The translations under genes and the position numbers were made by a program. From assembly GCA_040081265.1 (NCBI GenBank), contig JBEBGV010000003.1:85452-149451 (forward strand): a stretch of 64,000 bases of DNA. Reading direction: 5' to 3'. This stretch comes from JBEBGV01 sp040081265. Lineage in GTDB: Bacteria > Acidobacteriota > Vicinamibacteria > Vicinamibacterales > UBA2999. The notes below the pieces were generated by a model. The model did not search any database and was not told where the DNA came from. It saw only the letters and a program-made list of their open reading frames with translations. Below, one piece after another: positions 1-9,068 of the stretch (the stretch's first letter is position 1; each line of letters starts with the position of its first letter).

Positions 1-1416
1 GGCCTTCTTGAGGAAGTCGTCTTCGCCCTCCTTCAGACTGATGGAGTTGACGATCGCCTTGCCCTGCACGCACTTGAGCCCGGCTTCGAGGACCGACCAC
101 TTCGAGCTGTCAATCATGATCGGCAGACGGGCGATCTCCGGCTCGGTCGCGATCAGGTTCAGGAAGCGCGTCATGGCGGCTTCCGAGTCGAGCATCCCCT
201 CGTCCATGTTGACGTCGATGATGTTGGCGCCACCGCGGACCTGGTCGAGGGCGACCTGCGTCGCGTCGCCGAACTCGCCGCTGGTGATCAGGCGGGCGAA
301 GCGCTTCGAGCCGGTCACGTTGGTCCGCTCACCGATCATCGTGAAGTTGCTCTCCGGGCGGAGCGTCAGCGTTTCGAGGCCGGAGTACTGCGTAAAGGCG
401 GGCGATGCGCCAGGGGCTGGACGCGGGCGTGGCGGGAGCGTCTCGACTGACTCGGCGATGGCGCGGATGTGGTCGGGAGTCGTGCCGCAGCAGCCGCCGA
501 CAATGTTGACGAAGCCGGCAGCGGCGAACTCATGCAGGAGCGATCCCGTCTCGGACGGGCGCTCGTCATACTCGCCGAACGCATTGGGCAGGCCGGCGTT
601 CGGATAGCAGGTGACGTAGGTGTCGGACAGGCGAGCCAGTTCGGCGAGATAGGGACGCATGTCGCGGGCGCCGAGCGCGCAGTTGAGGCCGACGCTGAAC
701 GGGCGCGCGTGCTGAATCGAGACGAGGAATGCGTCCAGCGTCTGTCCCGACAGGGTGCGCCCGCTGCGATCGGTGATCGTGACTGAAATCATGATCGGCA
801 GCGAGATCCCGCGCTCGTCGAAGACATCCATCACCGCAGCGATCGCGGCCTTGGCGTTCAGCGTGTCGAAGATGGTTTCGATCAGCAGCAGGTCTGACCC
901 GCCATCGACCAGGCCGCGCACGTGCTCGCGATATCCGTCGCGCACCTCGTCGAAGGTGACGGCACGAAATGCCGGGTTGTTGACGTCTGGCGAGATCGAC
1001 AACGTCCGGTTCGTGGGCCCGATGGCGCCAGCCACGAAGCGTGGACGGTCGGGCGTCCGCGCGGTCCACTCATCGGCGGCCTCTCGCGCGACGCGGGCCC
1101 CTGCCAGGCTCATTTCGTAGGCGAGGTGCTCGAGGCCGTAATCGGCCTGGGCGATGGACGTGCTGCTGAAGGTGTTGGTCTCGACGATATCGGCGCCAGC
1201 CTCGAGGTACTGCCGATGGATCTCGCCGATCACGTCCGGGCGTGTCAGCAGGAGCAGGTCGTTGTTGCCTTTCAGATCACGCGGGTGCTCCTTGAACCTG
1301 TCGCCCCTGAAGTCCGCCTCGCTCAGGCGGTAGCGCTGCACCATCGTGCCCATGGCGCCATCGAGGATCAGGATGCGCCGGGCGAGCAGGGTCTGAAGGT
1401 GTTCGGTCGTGGTCAT
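1..1416 (-). CDS. metH: Cobalamin-dependent methionine synthase, N-terminal 472 codons (cut by window edge)
   Basis: Transfers a methyl group from 5-methyltetrahydrofolate through cobalamin to homocysteine, making methionine in the cytoplasm. I translated the minus strand directly. The homocysteine-binding barrel fills about residues 1-325, with zinc cysteines in GLNCALG (about 245) and GGCCGTTP (about 309-310), matching the spacing of E. coli MetH. The pterin-binding domain then begins at FTMIGERTNVTGS (about 356). The cobalamin and reactivation domains must lie left of position 1. The ATG has an AGGA ribosome-binding site a few bases upstream. It follows the ArsR-methyltransferase gene on the same strand by 34 bp, so the two are probably one operon under that regulator. 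A stand-alone homocysteine methyltransferase is excluded because the pterin domain follows in frame. Confidence 0.95.
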   Translation of the reverse strand, partial: MTTTEHLQTLLARRILILDGAMGTMVQRYRLSEADFRGDRFKEHPRDLKGNNDLLLLTRPDVIGEIHRQYLEAGADIVETNTFSSTSIAQADYGLEHLAYEMSLAGARVAREAADEWTARTPDRPRFVAGAIGPTNRTLSISPDVNNPAFRAVTFDEVRDGYREHVRGLVDGGSDLLLIETIFDTLNAKAAIAAVMDVFDERGISLPIMISVTITDRSGRTLSGQTLDAFLVSIQHARPFSVGLNCALGARDMRPYLAELARLSDTYVTCYPNAGLPNAFGEYDERPSETGSLLHEFAAAGFVNIVGGCCGTTPDHIRAIAESVETLPPRPRPAPGASPAFTQYSGLETLTLRPESNFTMIGERTNVTGSKRFARLITSGEFGDATQVALDQVRGGANIIDVNMDEGMLDSEAAMTRFLNLIATEPEIARLPIMIDSSKWSVLEAGLKCVQGKAIVNSISLKEGEDDFLKKA

Positions 1417-1450
1417 GGGGGTCCTGGAGATCGTGTCCTGAGCCGCTGAA

Positions 1451-2434
1451 TCAGCGAGAGCGGTGTGACTCCCGACCGGAACGACGGTCGAGATTGGTGG
1501 CCGGCCGCGGCAGGGGTTTGGTGGCCGATGCGACCAGAACCGTGAAGGGATCGCCGGCCTTGGCGGCACCCACCTGGCCGCGGGTGTGGGTGAGCCCTGC
1601 GGCGGTCAGCAGCGTCTTGAGTTCGTCCTGCGAGAAACCCAGGTGCTTGTCCCCGAAGCGTTGCTGCACCCAGCCCTGGGTGTGTGCCTTGAGGTCGAGG
1701 ACGACCAGGCGTCCGCCCGGCCGGAGCACTCGGGCGGCTTCGGCCACGGCCCGCTCCGGGTCGTTGGCGTGGTGCAGGGTCTGGGAGAGGAGCGCCACGT
1801 CGAGCGACTCGTCCCGCAGGGGCAGGCGGGTCAGGTCGCCTTTTCGCCATTCAACATTGCTGACGCGTCGGCGTGCCGCGAGCGCCTTGGCTCGTTCGAG
1901 TACCTCGTCTGAGCGATCGACGCCAATCACCGTCCTGGCCCACGACGCGGCCTCGATGGTGAGGTAGCCCTCGCCGCACCCGATGTCGACGACATCGAGG
2001 GCGGGGAGCAGATGCCCGAGGGCGCGCGACCATGCGGCCCAGCTGCGTCCCGGGACGAGCTGTCGCACGTCGCCATGGGTGTCGAAGTCTTCCTTGCGCA
2101 GCCGGAGCACTTCCTGCAGCCGGGCATCGTCCTGCTGCACGGTGCGATCCTCGCTGGCCTCGGCAAACTGGACGTCCAGCATCGCCCACAGCGGGGCGTG
2201 GCCGTTCGAGCGGGCATCGTCGGCGAGCCTGTAGTAGACGAAGCCGGCTTCGCGTGACTCGGCGATGAGTCGGGCGTCCTTGAGGAGGGTGAGGTGACGC
2301 GAGACGTTGGACTGGGCGGCGCCGAGGATGGCGGTCAGCTCGGTGACGTTGAAGCGGTCCTGGGCGAGGATGCGGAGCAGGCGGAGACGCGTGGGCTCGC
2401 CGAGAAGGCGGAAGAGGGCGGACGGCGCCTGCAT
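1451..2434 (-). CDS. ArsR-type repressor fused to a class I SAM methyltransferase domain (SahR-like)
   Basis: 327 residues. Residues 1-95 form an ArsR winged helix (GEPTRLRLLRIL, recognition helix around QSNVSRHLTLL). Residues 140-300 form a Rossmann methyltransferase fold with an intact SAM-binding motif, VVDIGCGEGYL (149-159), and a later RPGGRLVVLDL strand. There is no arsenic-binding cysteine pair. Fused ArsR-methyltransferase proteins of this layout include SahR, described in Proteobacteria as a sensor of S-adenosylhomocysteine controlling methionine-cycle genes. Its position 34 bp upstream of metH on the same strand supports that role here by inference. The methyltransferase domain may be a ligand sensor rather than an enzyme. 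A homologue at 15520 precedes ahcY. No Shine-Dalgarno sequence is obvious before the ATG, and AT-rich palindromes lie just upstream. Confidence 0.88.
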   Translation of the reverse strand: MQAPSALFRLLGEPTRLRLLRILAQDRFNVTELTAILGAAQSNVSRHLTLLKDARLIAESREAGFVYYRLADDARSNGHAPLWAMLDVQFAEASEDRTVQQDDARLQEVLRLRKEDFDTHGDVRQLVPGRSWAAWSRALGHLLPALDVVDIGCGEGYLTIEAASWARTVIGVDRSDEVLERAKALAARRRVSNVEWRKGDLTRLPLRDESLDVALLSQTLHHANDPERAVAEAARVLRPGGRLVVLDLKAHTQGWVQQRFGDKHLGFSQDELKTLLTAAGLTHTRGQVGAAKAGDPFTVLVASATKPLPRPATNLDRRSGRESHRSR

Positions 2435-2749
2435 GTATTCGATGAATTTACATATATCGATATGATCATGTCAATTAGATCGCCTGAAAATAACCGGCTC
2501 GTGTTCGCGCGTGCACGAATCTGCGACCGTGGGACCCGGATCGTCGCGTCGCGGCCGCCTTGTGGCCACAGAATAGTGCTTAGCGTGCACGATTGAGGGG
2601 ATCAGTTTGCATCAATTGCCAAGATGAACTGAATTTAACGGGTGTTTCATTGCGAACTGGCATTCCGGCTGTGCATAATTGGCTTACGGCGTCGCGCATC
2701 ATTGCCCGAGCGTCCGGACTTCTTCAACAGACGAAAGGACAACCCCACG
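2435..2749. promoter_or_regulatory. Divergent control region between the ArsR-methyltransferase gene and glutamine synthetase
   Basis: 315 bases without a supportable gene. The left part (2440-2490) is much more AT-rich than its surroundings. It holds the perfect palindromes ATATCGATAT (2454-2463) and ATGATCAT (2462-2469), 20-35 bases before the minus-strand start, a plausible self-operator. The right part carries a sigma-54-like site (2596-2611) and a sigma-70-like TTGCGA-N18-CATAAT pair (2650-2679) reading toward glutamine synthetase. All are pattern matches only. Confidence 0.5.
2596..2611 (+). promoter_or_regulatory. Candidate sigma-54 promoter of glutamine synthetase III
   Basis: AGGGGATCAGTTTGCA has the invariant GG-N10-GC spacing (GG at 2597-2598, GC at 2609-2610) and a good TTTGCA -12 box. 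The -24 box matches the consensus only at GG. Transcription would begin near 2621, about 130 bases before the chosen ATG. Sigma-54 control of glutamine synthetase is classic for nitrogen regulation in other bacteria. Confidence 0.45.
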
Positions 2750-4927
2750 ATGGGATCTGCAGCACTTTCCGAAGCCATCAAGAGCATCCGCGAGTGGTCC
2801 ATGACCGAAGGGCGCACCCAGGTGCCGCTCGGCAAGGCCGGTGAACTGTTCGGCAGCCTGGTCTTCAACGACAAGGCCCAGCAGGAGCGCCTGCCCAAAG
2901 CCGCCTATCGGGCGCTGCGCGCGACGATTACCCGCGGCGAAGCGCTCGACCTGTCCACGGCTGACGCCGTGGCCAACGCGCTCAAGGACTGGGCTGTCGA
3001 GCACGGCGCCACCCACTACTGCCACTGGTTTCAGCCGCTGACCGGGATCACTGCCGAGAAGCACGACTCTTTCCTCTCGCCCACGAGCGAGGGTGGCGCC
3101 ATCGTCGAGTTCCGCGGCAAGGAACTCATCAAGGGCGAACCTGACGCGTCGAGCTTCCCGTCCGGCGGCATGCGCTCCACGTTCGAGGCCCGCGGATACA
3201 CCGCATGGGACCCGACCAGCCCGCCCTGGCTCCACGTCAACGGCAACAACGTCACGCTCGTCATCCCGACCGCCTTTGTGAGCTGGACGGGTGAGGCACT
3301 CGATAAGAAGACTCCGCTCCTGCGGTCGATGGAAGCCGTGTCGAAGCAGGCGGTCCGCGTCCTGAAGCTGTTCGGCTCCACCGCCGAACGCGTCTTTGCG
3401 ACCTGCGGTCCCGAGCAGGAGTACTTCCTCATCGACCGCAACTTCTTCTTCGCTCGTCCTGACCTGATCAATGCGGGCCGCACGCTCTTTGGCGCAACCC
3501 CGCCCAAGGGTCAGGAGATGGAAGACCAGTACTTCGGTACGATTCCCGAGCGCGTGCTGGCGTGCATGGCCGAAGCCGAACTCGAGCTCTTCAAGGTCGG
3601 GGTGCCGATCAAGACGCGCCACAACGAGGTGGCGCCGAGCCAGTACGAAGTGGCGCCGGTCTTCGAGAATGCCAACCTCGCCGTCGATCACCAGATGATG
3701 ACGATGGAGATGTTGAAGAAGATTGCGCCGAAATATGGCCTCGCCTGCCTGCTCCACGAAAAGCCCTTCGCCGGCGTGAACGGCTCGGGCAAGCACAACA
3801 ACTGGTCACTCTCAGACGAGTTCGGCAACAACCTCCTGGGTCCCGGCGACACACCGCACGACAACGCGCAGTTCCTGGTCTTCTGCGCCGCTGTGCTCCG
3901 TGGTGTGGACCGGTGGCAGGGTCTGCTCCGGGCGACGATCGCCAGCGCAGGGAATGATCACCGCCTCGGTGCCAACGAAGCGCCGCCGGCCATCCTCTCG
4001 GTCTTCCTCGGCGACATGCTGACCGACATCTTCGAGCAAATCGAGAAGGGCGGGGCGAAGTCGACCAAGCAGGGTGGAACGCTCGACATCGGAGTCAGCG
4101 TGCTCCCGAAGCTGCCGCGTGACGCGGGCGACCGCAACCGTACCAGCCCGTTTGCCTTCACCGGCAACAAGTTCGAGTTCCGGGCCGTCTCGTCCGGTCA
4201 GAACATCGCGTTCCCGAACACGGTGTTGAACCTGGCGATGGCGGATTCGCTCGAATACGTCGCCAACGAGCTCGAAGCCGCCACCTCCAAGGGCGAGGAC
4301 CTGAACAAGGCGGTGGCCAAGCTCCTGACCAGGATGATCAAGGACAACAAGCGGATCATCTTCAATGGCAACGGCTACTCAGACGCCTGGCAGAAGGAAG
4401 CCGCCAAACGCAAGCTCCTGAACCACAAGAACACGGTGGACGCGCTGCCTGAAATGGTGACGCCGGCCGCGATCAAGCTGTTCGAGCGCTTCAAGGTGCT
4501 CAACGAGCGTGAAGTGCACGCCCGCTACGAGATCTTCCTCGAGGCCTACAACAAGACGATCAACGTCGAAGGCCAGCTGATGGTGCTGATGGCCAACCGC
4601 TACATCCTGCCGGCCGCGCTCGAGTACCAGAAGCAGATTGCCCAGAGCGTGTCAGCCGTCAAGGCGGCGGGGGCGAAATCGGCTGAAGGCAAGAAGCTGC
4701 TCGCCGGCTACGCGAAGCTGGCCGACAAGTTCAAAGCCCAGGCGGACCAGCTGGCCAAGCTCCTGACCCACGCGGGTGGGTCGTCGGACAAGCACGCCAA
4801 GTACATGCGGGACAAGATCGTCCCCGCCATGGGCAAGTTGCGCGAACTCGGCGACGAGATCGAGGTCAGCACCCCGCACGAACTCTGGCCGCTGCCAACC
4901 TACCGCGAGATGTTGTTTGTGAAGTGA
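2750..4927 (+). CDS. glnN: Glutamine synthetase type III
   Basis: Makes glutamine from glutamate, ammonia and ATP, a cytoplasmic dodecamer in this family. The 725-residue length is typical of type III and far longer than type I or II. Visible are CGPEQEYFLIDRNFF (about residue 220), the ATP/glutamate segment HEKPFAGVNGSGKHNNWSL (about 337-355), SAGNDHRLGANEAPPA, and NRTSPFAFTGNKFEFRAVSS with the active-site arginine region. I start at the ATG at 2750 because AAAGGA lies ten bases upstream. An upstream in-frame GTG at 2642 would add 36 residues unlike the family. A sigma-54-like and a sigma-70-like promoter precede it. A strong terminator follows at 4980. No PII or Ntr gene is adjacent. Confidence 0.96.
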   Translation: MGSAALSEAIKSIREWSMTEGRTQVPLGKAGELFGSLVFNDKAQQERLPKAAYRALRATITRGEALDLSTADAVANALKDWAVEHGATHYCHWFQPLTGITAEKHDSFLSPTSEGGAIVEFRGKELIKGEPDASSFPSGGMRSTFEARGYTAWDPTSPPWLHVNGNNVTLVIPTAFVSWTGEALDKKTPLLRSMEAVSKQAVRVLKLFGSTAERVFATCGPEQEYFLIDRNFFFARPDLINAGRTLFGATPPKGQEMEDQYFGTIPERVLACMAEAELELFKVGVPIKTRHNEVAPSQYEVAPVFENANLAVDHQMMTMEMLKKIAPKYGLACLLHEKPFAGVNGSGKHNNWSLSDEFGNNLLGPGDTPHDNAQFLVFCAAVLRGVDRWQGLLRATIASAGNDHRLGANEAPPAILSVFLGDMLTDIFEQIEKGGAKSTKQGGTLDIGVSVLPKLPRDAGDRNRTSPFAFTGNKFEFRAVSSGQNIAFPNTVLNLAMADSLEYVANELEAATSKGEDLNKAVAKLLTRMIKDNKRIIFNGNGYSDAWQKEAAKRKLLNHKNTVDALPEMVTPAAIKLFERFKVLNEREVHARYEIFLEAYNKTINVEGQLMVLMANRYILPAALEYQKQIAQSVSAVKAAGAKSAEGKKLLAGYAKLADKFKAQADQLAKLLTHAGGSSDKHAKYMRDKIVPAMGKLRELGDEIEVSTPHELWPLPTYREMLFVK

Positions 4928-4933
4928 GCCCCT

Positions 4934-4969
4934 AGGGGATAGAGGATTAGGGGATAGGGGATAGGGGTT
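4934..4969. repeat. Heptamer tandem array, unit AGGGGAT
   Basis: Five seven-base units follow the glnN stop codon: AGGGGAT, AGAGGAT, an extra T, AGGGGAT, AGGGGAT, AGGGGTT. It lies between the stop codon and the terminator. Two other arrays in the window (9021-9067 and 62707-62734) have the same 7-bp period with different sequence. Confidence 0.8.
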
Positions 4970-4979
4970 CGGTCCCACC

Positions 4980-5030
4980 GGGGGAGTCACGGGCACGCCT
5001 CGGGCGGTCCGTGGCTCCCCCTTTTGCTTT
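4980..5030 (+). terminator. Rho-independent terminator of glnN
   Basis: A 13-bp stem with one wobble pair (4980-4992 GGGGGAGTCACGG with 5009-5021 CCGTGGCTCCCCC) is followed by TTTTGCTTT. It is the clearest intrinsic terminator in the window. Confidence 0.88.
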
Positions 5031-5218
5031 ACCGGAGGGGGTAAACTGAGACCGGGGCAGGATCTGGTACCTATTCTGCACAAAACGCAACACGGCCTGG
5101 CGGCCATGCACTTGGCGTAGAGTTGGGCTTTGCCGCCTACGGATATCTGGTCGAGACGATCCAAGAAATTGTCCCCACTTACGGGTTTCGGGGTTCGACT
5201 AGTGACGGCATAGACGCG

Positions 5219-8086
5219 ATGGGTATTCTGGAAAAGCTTCGTCCCCTGCCAAAGTGGAAGCACTCGGACCCGACGGTTCGAGCGGCTGCCGTGTTTGAAC
5301 TTGGCGCAACCGAGGGCGACGTCGTCCTCAGTCTGGCGCGCGACGATGGTGACTCCCGAGTCCGCCGGGCCGCCGTTGGCCGGCTCGATTCGGTGTCTGC
5401 GCTCGCCGAGATCGCCAGGACTGACCCTGACGATGACGTCCGGGCGGACGCGGTCCGTGCGGTCACTGGACTCGCCGCCGAGGCGACCACTGCCGGTGCC
5501 GCCCTCGATGCCGTTCGTGCTCTCGTTGAACTCAATAGAACCAAAGAACTTGTGGCGATTGCCCGCGACAATGCCAGCGCCGAAGTGCGCATGGCCGTGG
5601 TCGACGCGGTCACCGACGCACGCGCTCTTGGCTCGATCAGCCGACATGCCGCTGACGGTGCCACCCGCCTGACGGCCCTTGCCCGACTGGTCGACGTGGA
5701 GGAGCTCCAGAACGTCGCCCTGAAGGCCGAGCACACAGACGTGGCGGTAGCTGCGCTGGAGCGTGTGACGGACCCGGAGGCGGTCGCCTCGATCGGACAG
5801 CGCGCGCGTAACAAGGTGGCTGCCCGGCGGGCTCGGACCAGGCTGCGCCTGGCCCAGGAATCCGCGCAGCCTCCCCGCGTCGCAGAGGCGCCCAGGATGT
5901 CAGCAGGCGACCGCGCACGGGCCGACTCGCTGATTGCCCAGGTCGAGGCGGTGGTGACGCTTCGCGATCCGCTCGAGGCCACGACGGCCCTCTCGGCTCA
6001 ACGTCTGGCATGGGCGGAGTTCAACGCCGACGTCGAGATCGACGAGCCGCTGGTGCAACAGTTTGAAGCCGCTTCCGACGCGGCTCGCGAGGCGATCGCA
6101 GAGCGTGAACGCGAACGCGCGGCAGAGGACGAACGGGCCGGCACCCTGAGGCGCGAGCAGGCCGATCGGATGGCCATCTGCGAGGCGATCGAGCAACTCG
6201 ACGGCCCGCAGGCCGATGATCACATTGCCGAACTCAAGGTGCGCTGGGATTCGCTTCCCGCCATGCCGTCGGAGTATGCCGCATCGCTGAATCGTCGATT
6301 CCAGGACGCCTGCCGGACCTTCGAGGATCGTGGACGTCGTCGACGTCTGGCCGAGAGCGCCTCGGCCCGTCTCGACTCGCTTGCCACCGAGGTCGAGCAG
6401 ATCCTGGCGGCGGGGTTGCCGCTCGAGGAAACCTTGTCCCGCTGGCGCGGTGTACGGCGCGATGCGGATGTCCTGCGTGAGTTTGGCGACACCAATCCTG
6501 CTGCCGCGGAGCGGCTTGAACGGGCGGTGACGGTACTCGAGGAAAAGGAGCAGGAGCAGCAGCAGGTTCGTACGAAGCAGGAGGCCGACAATCTTCGGCG
6601 GCTGCAGCAGCTGTGCCGGCAGCTCGAGGGGCTGATGACCGCCGAGACCTTGTCCCTCAAGAGCGGCGACAAGGCGCTGCGCGACATCAAGGCTGCCCTC
6701 GAAACGCGCTCTGCGGTCCCCTCCAAGCAGGACCGCCAGGAAATCCATCGTCGGCTCGAAGCCGCCCGCACCGCGCTCGGTCCTCGCGTGCAGGAGCTTC
6801 GCGACGCTGATGAGTGGCAGCGCTGGGCCAATCTTCAGGTGCAGGAAGAGCTGTGCAAGGAGATGGAAGCGCTCAAAGCCGAGGAGAAGCTCGACATTGC
6901 GGCGCGACGTATGCGCGAACTTCAGGGCCGCTGGAAGGTAGTCGCGCTGGCCCCGCGCGCGCAGGGAGAAGCCCTGTGGAAGCGATTCAAGACGGCGCAA
7001 GACGAGGTGTTCAACCGAACGTCCACCCATTTCGCCGCGCAGCAGGAAGAGCGCATCACGAACCTGGCGCGTAAACAGGCGCTCTGCGAGAAGGCTGAAA
7101 GCCTCGCCGACTCCACTGAATGGGTGAAGACAGCGACGGTCATTCAGCAGCTTCAGGCCGAGTGGAAATCGATTGGCGCGGTGAGCCGTGGTCACGAGAA
7201 GGCGATCTGGGAGCGCTTCCGCGGAGCCTGCGATCGCTTCTTCACGAGGCGTCAGGAAGACCTCAAGCACCGCAAGGAAGACTGGGCCGCCAACCTGACC
7301 AGGAAGGAAGCGCTCTGCGAACGCGCGGAGTCGCTCGCCTTGTCGACCGAGTGGGAGGCGACGGCGTCCGCGCTTCGCACGCTCCAGGGCGAGTGGAAGA
7401 CGATCGGGCCGGTTCGCCGCGCAAAATCCGAGGTGGTGTGGCAGCGTTTTCGCGCCGCCTGTGATCAGTTCTTCGAACGCTACAAGCACCGCGATCAGGT
7501 CGACCTGCTCGCCAAGGCCGCCCCACGCGAGTCGGTGCTCCAGCGGCTGCAGGCGCTTCTGCCCGCCGGCGATGCACCCGCCGGGGAGGCCCCGGAGGGG
7601 CTCTACGCCACGGTGCAGCTGGCCAGGAATGACTGGCAGCAGGCCCCCGAACTACCGCGTCATCTGCAGCAGGATCTGACCGGCCGGTTTCATCACACCC
7701 TCGGCCGCCTCGTCTCGCATTGGCCGGGTGCTTTCGCTGGCACCGATCTCGATCCCGAAACCACGCGTCAGCGCATGGAAAAACTGGTCAGTCGGGTCGA
7801 ACAGCTCCTGAGCTCTCAAGCCGCAGCCCCGCAGGCTGCGCTATCGCCCACTGAGCTGCTGGCGAAGCAATGGCGCGAGCGCTTGGCGTCCAACACGATG
7901 AGCGGCGGCACCAAGTCGGCGGAAGCGGACGAAGCGCGCTGGCGCGCCGCGGATCAGGAGATTCGCGCCGCACAGTCGCAGTGGGTGCGTCTGGGGCCCG
8001 TCCCCCCCGAGGTGGCCGGCCCGTTGAACGAGCGCTTCCAGCGCGCCTGTCGCCGCTTCTATGATCAGAAGCGGCGTGCCTCGTAG
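5219..8086 (+). CDS. HEAT-like repeat and DUF349 repeat protein, function unknown
   Basis: 955 residues with no signal peptide or membrane segment. Residues 1-230 are short alpha-helical HEAT-like repeats (HSDPTVRAAAVFELG, DGDSRVRRAAVGRLDSVSAL). The middle and C-terminal part is long charged helix with repeated DUF349 units whose hallmark is W-K-x-I-G followed by W-x-R-F-R-x-A-C-D-x-F-F, seen near residues 560-610, 640-690 and 715-765, with degenerate copies elsewhere. DUF349 has no assigned biochemical role. The HEAT part suggests a protein-binding scaffold (inference). The start MGILEKLRPLPKW is preferred to an upstream GTG at 5123 because the extra 32 residues look non-coding. The end overlaps the next gene by 26 bp, suggesting translational coupling. 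Confidence 0.85.
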   Translation: MGILEKLRPLPKWKHSDPTVRAAAVFELGATEGDVVLSLARDDGDSRVRRAAVGRLDSVSALAEIARTDPDDDVRADAVRAVTGLAAEATTAGAALDAVRALVELNRTKELVAIARDNASAEVRMAVVDAVTDARALGSISRHAADGATRLTALARLVDVEELQNVALKAEHTDVAVAALERVTDPEAVASIGQRARNKVAARRARTRLRLAQESAQPPRVAEAPRMSAGDRARADSLIAQVEAVVTLRDPLEATTALSAQRLAWAEFNADVEIDEPLVQQFEAASDAAREAIAERERERAAEDERAGTLRREQADRMAICEAIEQLDGPQADDHIAELKVRWDSLPAMPSEYAASLNRRFQDACRTFEDRGRRRRLAESASARLDSLATEVEQILAAGLPLEETLSRWRGVRRDADVLREFGDTNPAAAERLERAVTVLEEKEQEQQQVRTKQEADNLRRLQQLCRQLEGLMTAETLSLKSGDKALRDIKAALETRSAVPSKQDRQEIHRRLEAARTALGPRVQELRDADEWQRWANLQVQEELCKEMEALKAEEKLDIAARRMRELQGRWKVVALAPRAQGEALWKRFKTAQDEVFNRTSTHFAAQQEERITNLARKQALCEKAESLADSTEWVKTATVIQQLQAEWKSIGAVSRGHEKAIWERFRGACDRFFTRRQEDLKHRKEDWAANLTRKEALCERAESLALSTEWEATASALRTLQGEWKTIGPVRRAKSEVVWQRFRAACDQFFERYKHRDQVDLLAKAAPRESVLQRLQALLPAGDAPAGEAPEGLYATVQLARNDWQQAPELPRHLQQDLTGRFHHTLGRLVSHWPGAFAGTDLDPETTRQRMEKLVSRVEQLLSSQAAAPQAALSPTELLAKQWRERLASNTMSGGTKSAEADEARWRAADQEIRAAQSQWVRLGPVPPEVAGPLNERFQRACRRFYDQKRRAS

Positions 8087-9014
8087 TTCAACCGCCACCG
8101 CAATTCTGCTGGGGCTGGTGTCAGCCCTCTTTTTCAGCACCACCTTTGTCGTCAACCGGGCCATCGGCCTGGCCGGCGGACACTGGGTCTGGACGGCGGT
8201 GCTCCGCTACGCCTGGGCGCTGGTGCTGCTGGGGGGGTGGTTCACTATCAAGGGAACCCTCCCGCAGGTACTGTCCGCCTTCAGGCGTCATGCGGCGTTC
8301 TGGGTGCTGGCAGGTTCGATTGGCTATGGAGCTTTCTACGCCAGCTTGAGCTTTGCGTCGACGCGCGCACCCGGGTGGATTGTCGCGTGCACCATGCAGT
8401 TCACCATCCTCGCCTCGCCGATCGTGCTGCGCATGTTTGGCGCACGCGTCCGGCGCTCAGGCATCGCCCTCCTGCTCCTCATCTTCGCCGGCATCGTGCT
8501 GGTGAATCTGGACCACAGATCGGCGTCCTCCACGGCGCAGTTCCTCGGCGTGATGCCGGTGCTGATCGCGGCGTTTGCGTACCCGATCGGCAATCAGCTC
8601 GTGCAGGAAGGGCGCAACGGCGGGCGTGGGTGGATCCCCGCCCTCGACGACCCGATCTCTGCTGACGCCTCAGCGAGAGTGTTGTTGATGACGATCGGCT
8701 CTGTGCCGTTCTGGATTGCGGTCCTGCTGCTGCCGCACACCCCCGTTCCAACGACGCAACAGGTGGTCGGCACGCTGATCGTGGCGCTCTGTGGAACCGT
8801 CATCGGCACCAGCATCTTTCTCGTGGCCAGACAGAGTGCTGGCCGTGACCCGAACCTGATCGCCAAAGTGGATGCGACGCAGGCAGGTTACACGGCGTTC
8901 AGCCTTGGCGGAGAAGTGCTGTTTCTCGGCGGGGCGCTGCCCGGCCCGGTGGGCGTGGTCGGACTCGTGCTCGTGCTGGGCGGGCTGGCGGTCTACACGA
9001 CGACTGCGAAGTAG
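8061..9014 (+). CDS. DMT-superfamily (EamA-like) membrane transporter
   Basis: 317 residues with about ten hydrophobic segments, starting with AILLGLVSALFFSTTFVVNRA. That opening and two five-helix halves are typical of the drug/metabolite transporter superfamily in the inner membrane. Some relatives export amino acids or small drugs; the substrate cannot be told from sequence. It overlaps the DUF349 gene by 26 bp and ends in TAG at 9012-9014, where an inverted repeat and a heptamer array begin. It converges on speA. Confidence 0.85.
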   Translation: MIRSGVPRSSTATAILLGLVSALFFSTTFVVNRAIGLAGGHWVWTAVLRYAWALVLLGGWFTIKGTLPQVLSAFRRHAAFWVLAGSIGYGAFYASLSFASTRAPGWIVACTMQFTILASPIVLRMFGARVRRSGIALLLLIFAGIVLVNLDHRSASSTAQFLGVMPVLIAAFAYPIGNQLVQEGRNGGRGWIPALDDPISADASARVLLMTIGSVPFWIAVLLLPHTPVPTTQQVVGTLIVALCGTVIGTSIFLVARQSAGRDPNLIAKVDATQAGYTAFSLGGEVLFLGGALPGPVGVVGLVLVLGGLAVYTTTAK

Positions 9015-9067
9015 CTGGTTACCAGTTCAGTTACCAGCTACCAGCAACCAGCAACCAGCAACCAGGA
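9012..9067. repeat. Heptamer tandem array (ACCAGCA) with inverted repeat between convergent genes
   Basis: The units ACCAGTT, ACCAGCT, ACCAGCA (three times) and ACCAGGA run from 9021 to 9067, ending two bases before the speA stop codon. TAGCTGGT (9012-9019) and ACCAGCTA (9033-9040) form an 8-bp inverted repeat that includes the TAG stop of the transporter gene. It fills almost the whole convergent intergenic space and may act as a two-way terminator. Confidence 0.8.
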
Positions 9068-9068
9068 A

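Noticed and set aside
5900..7489. 529-codon minus-strand open frame
   Set aside because: Antisense to the DUF349 protein; its composition mirrors the charged sense strand and it shows no domain. Long antisense frames are expected at this GC content.
9021..9067. CRISPR-like array
   Set aside because: Units are seven bases without spacers; it is a simple tandem repeat, and no cas gene is present.
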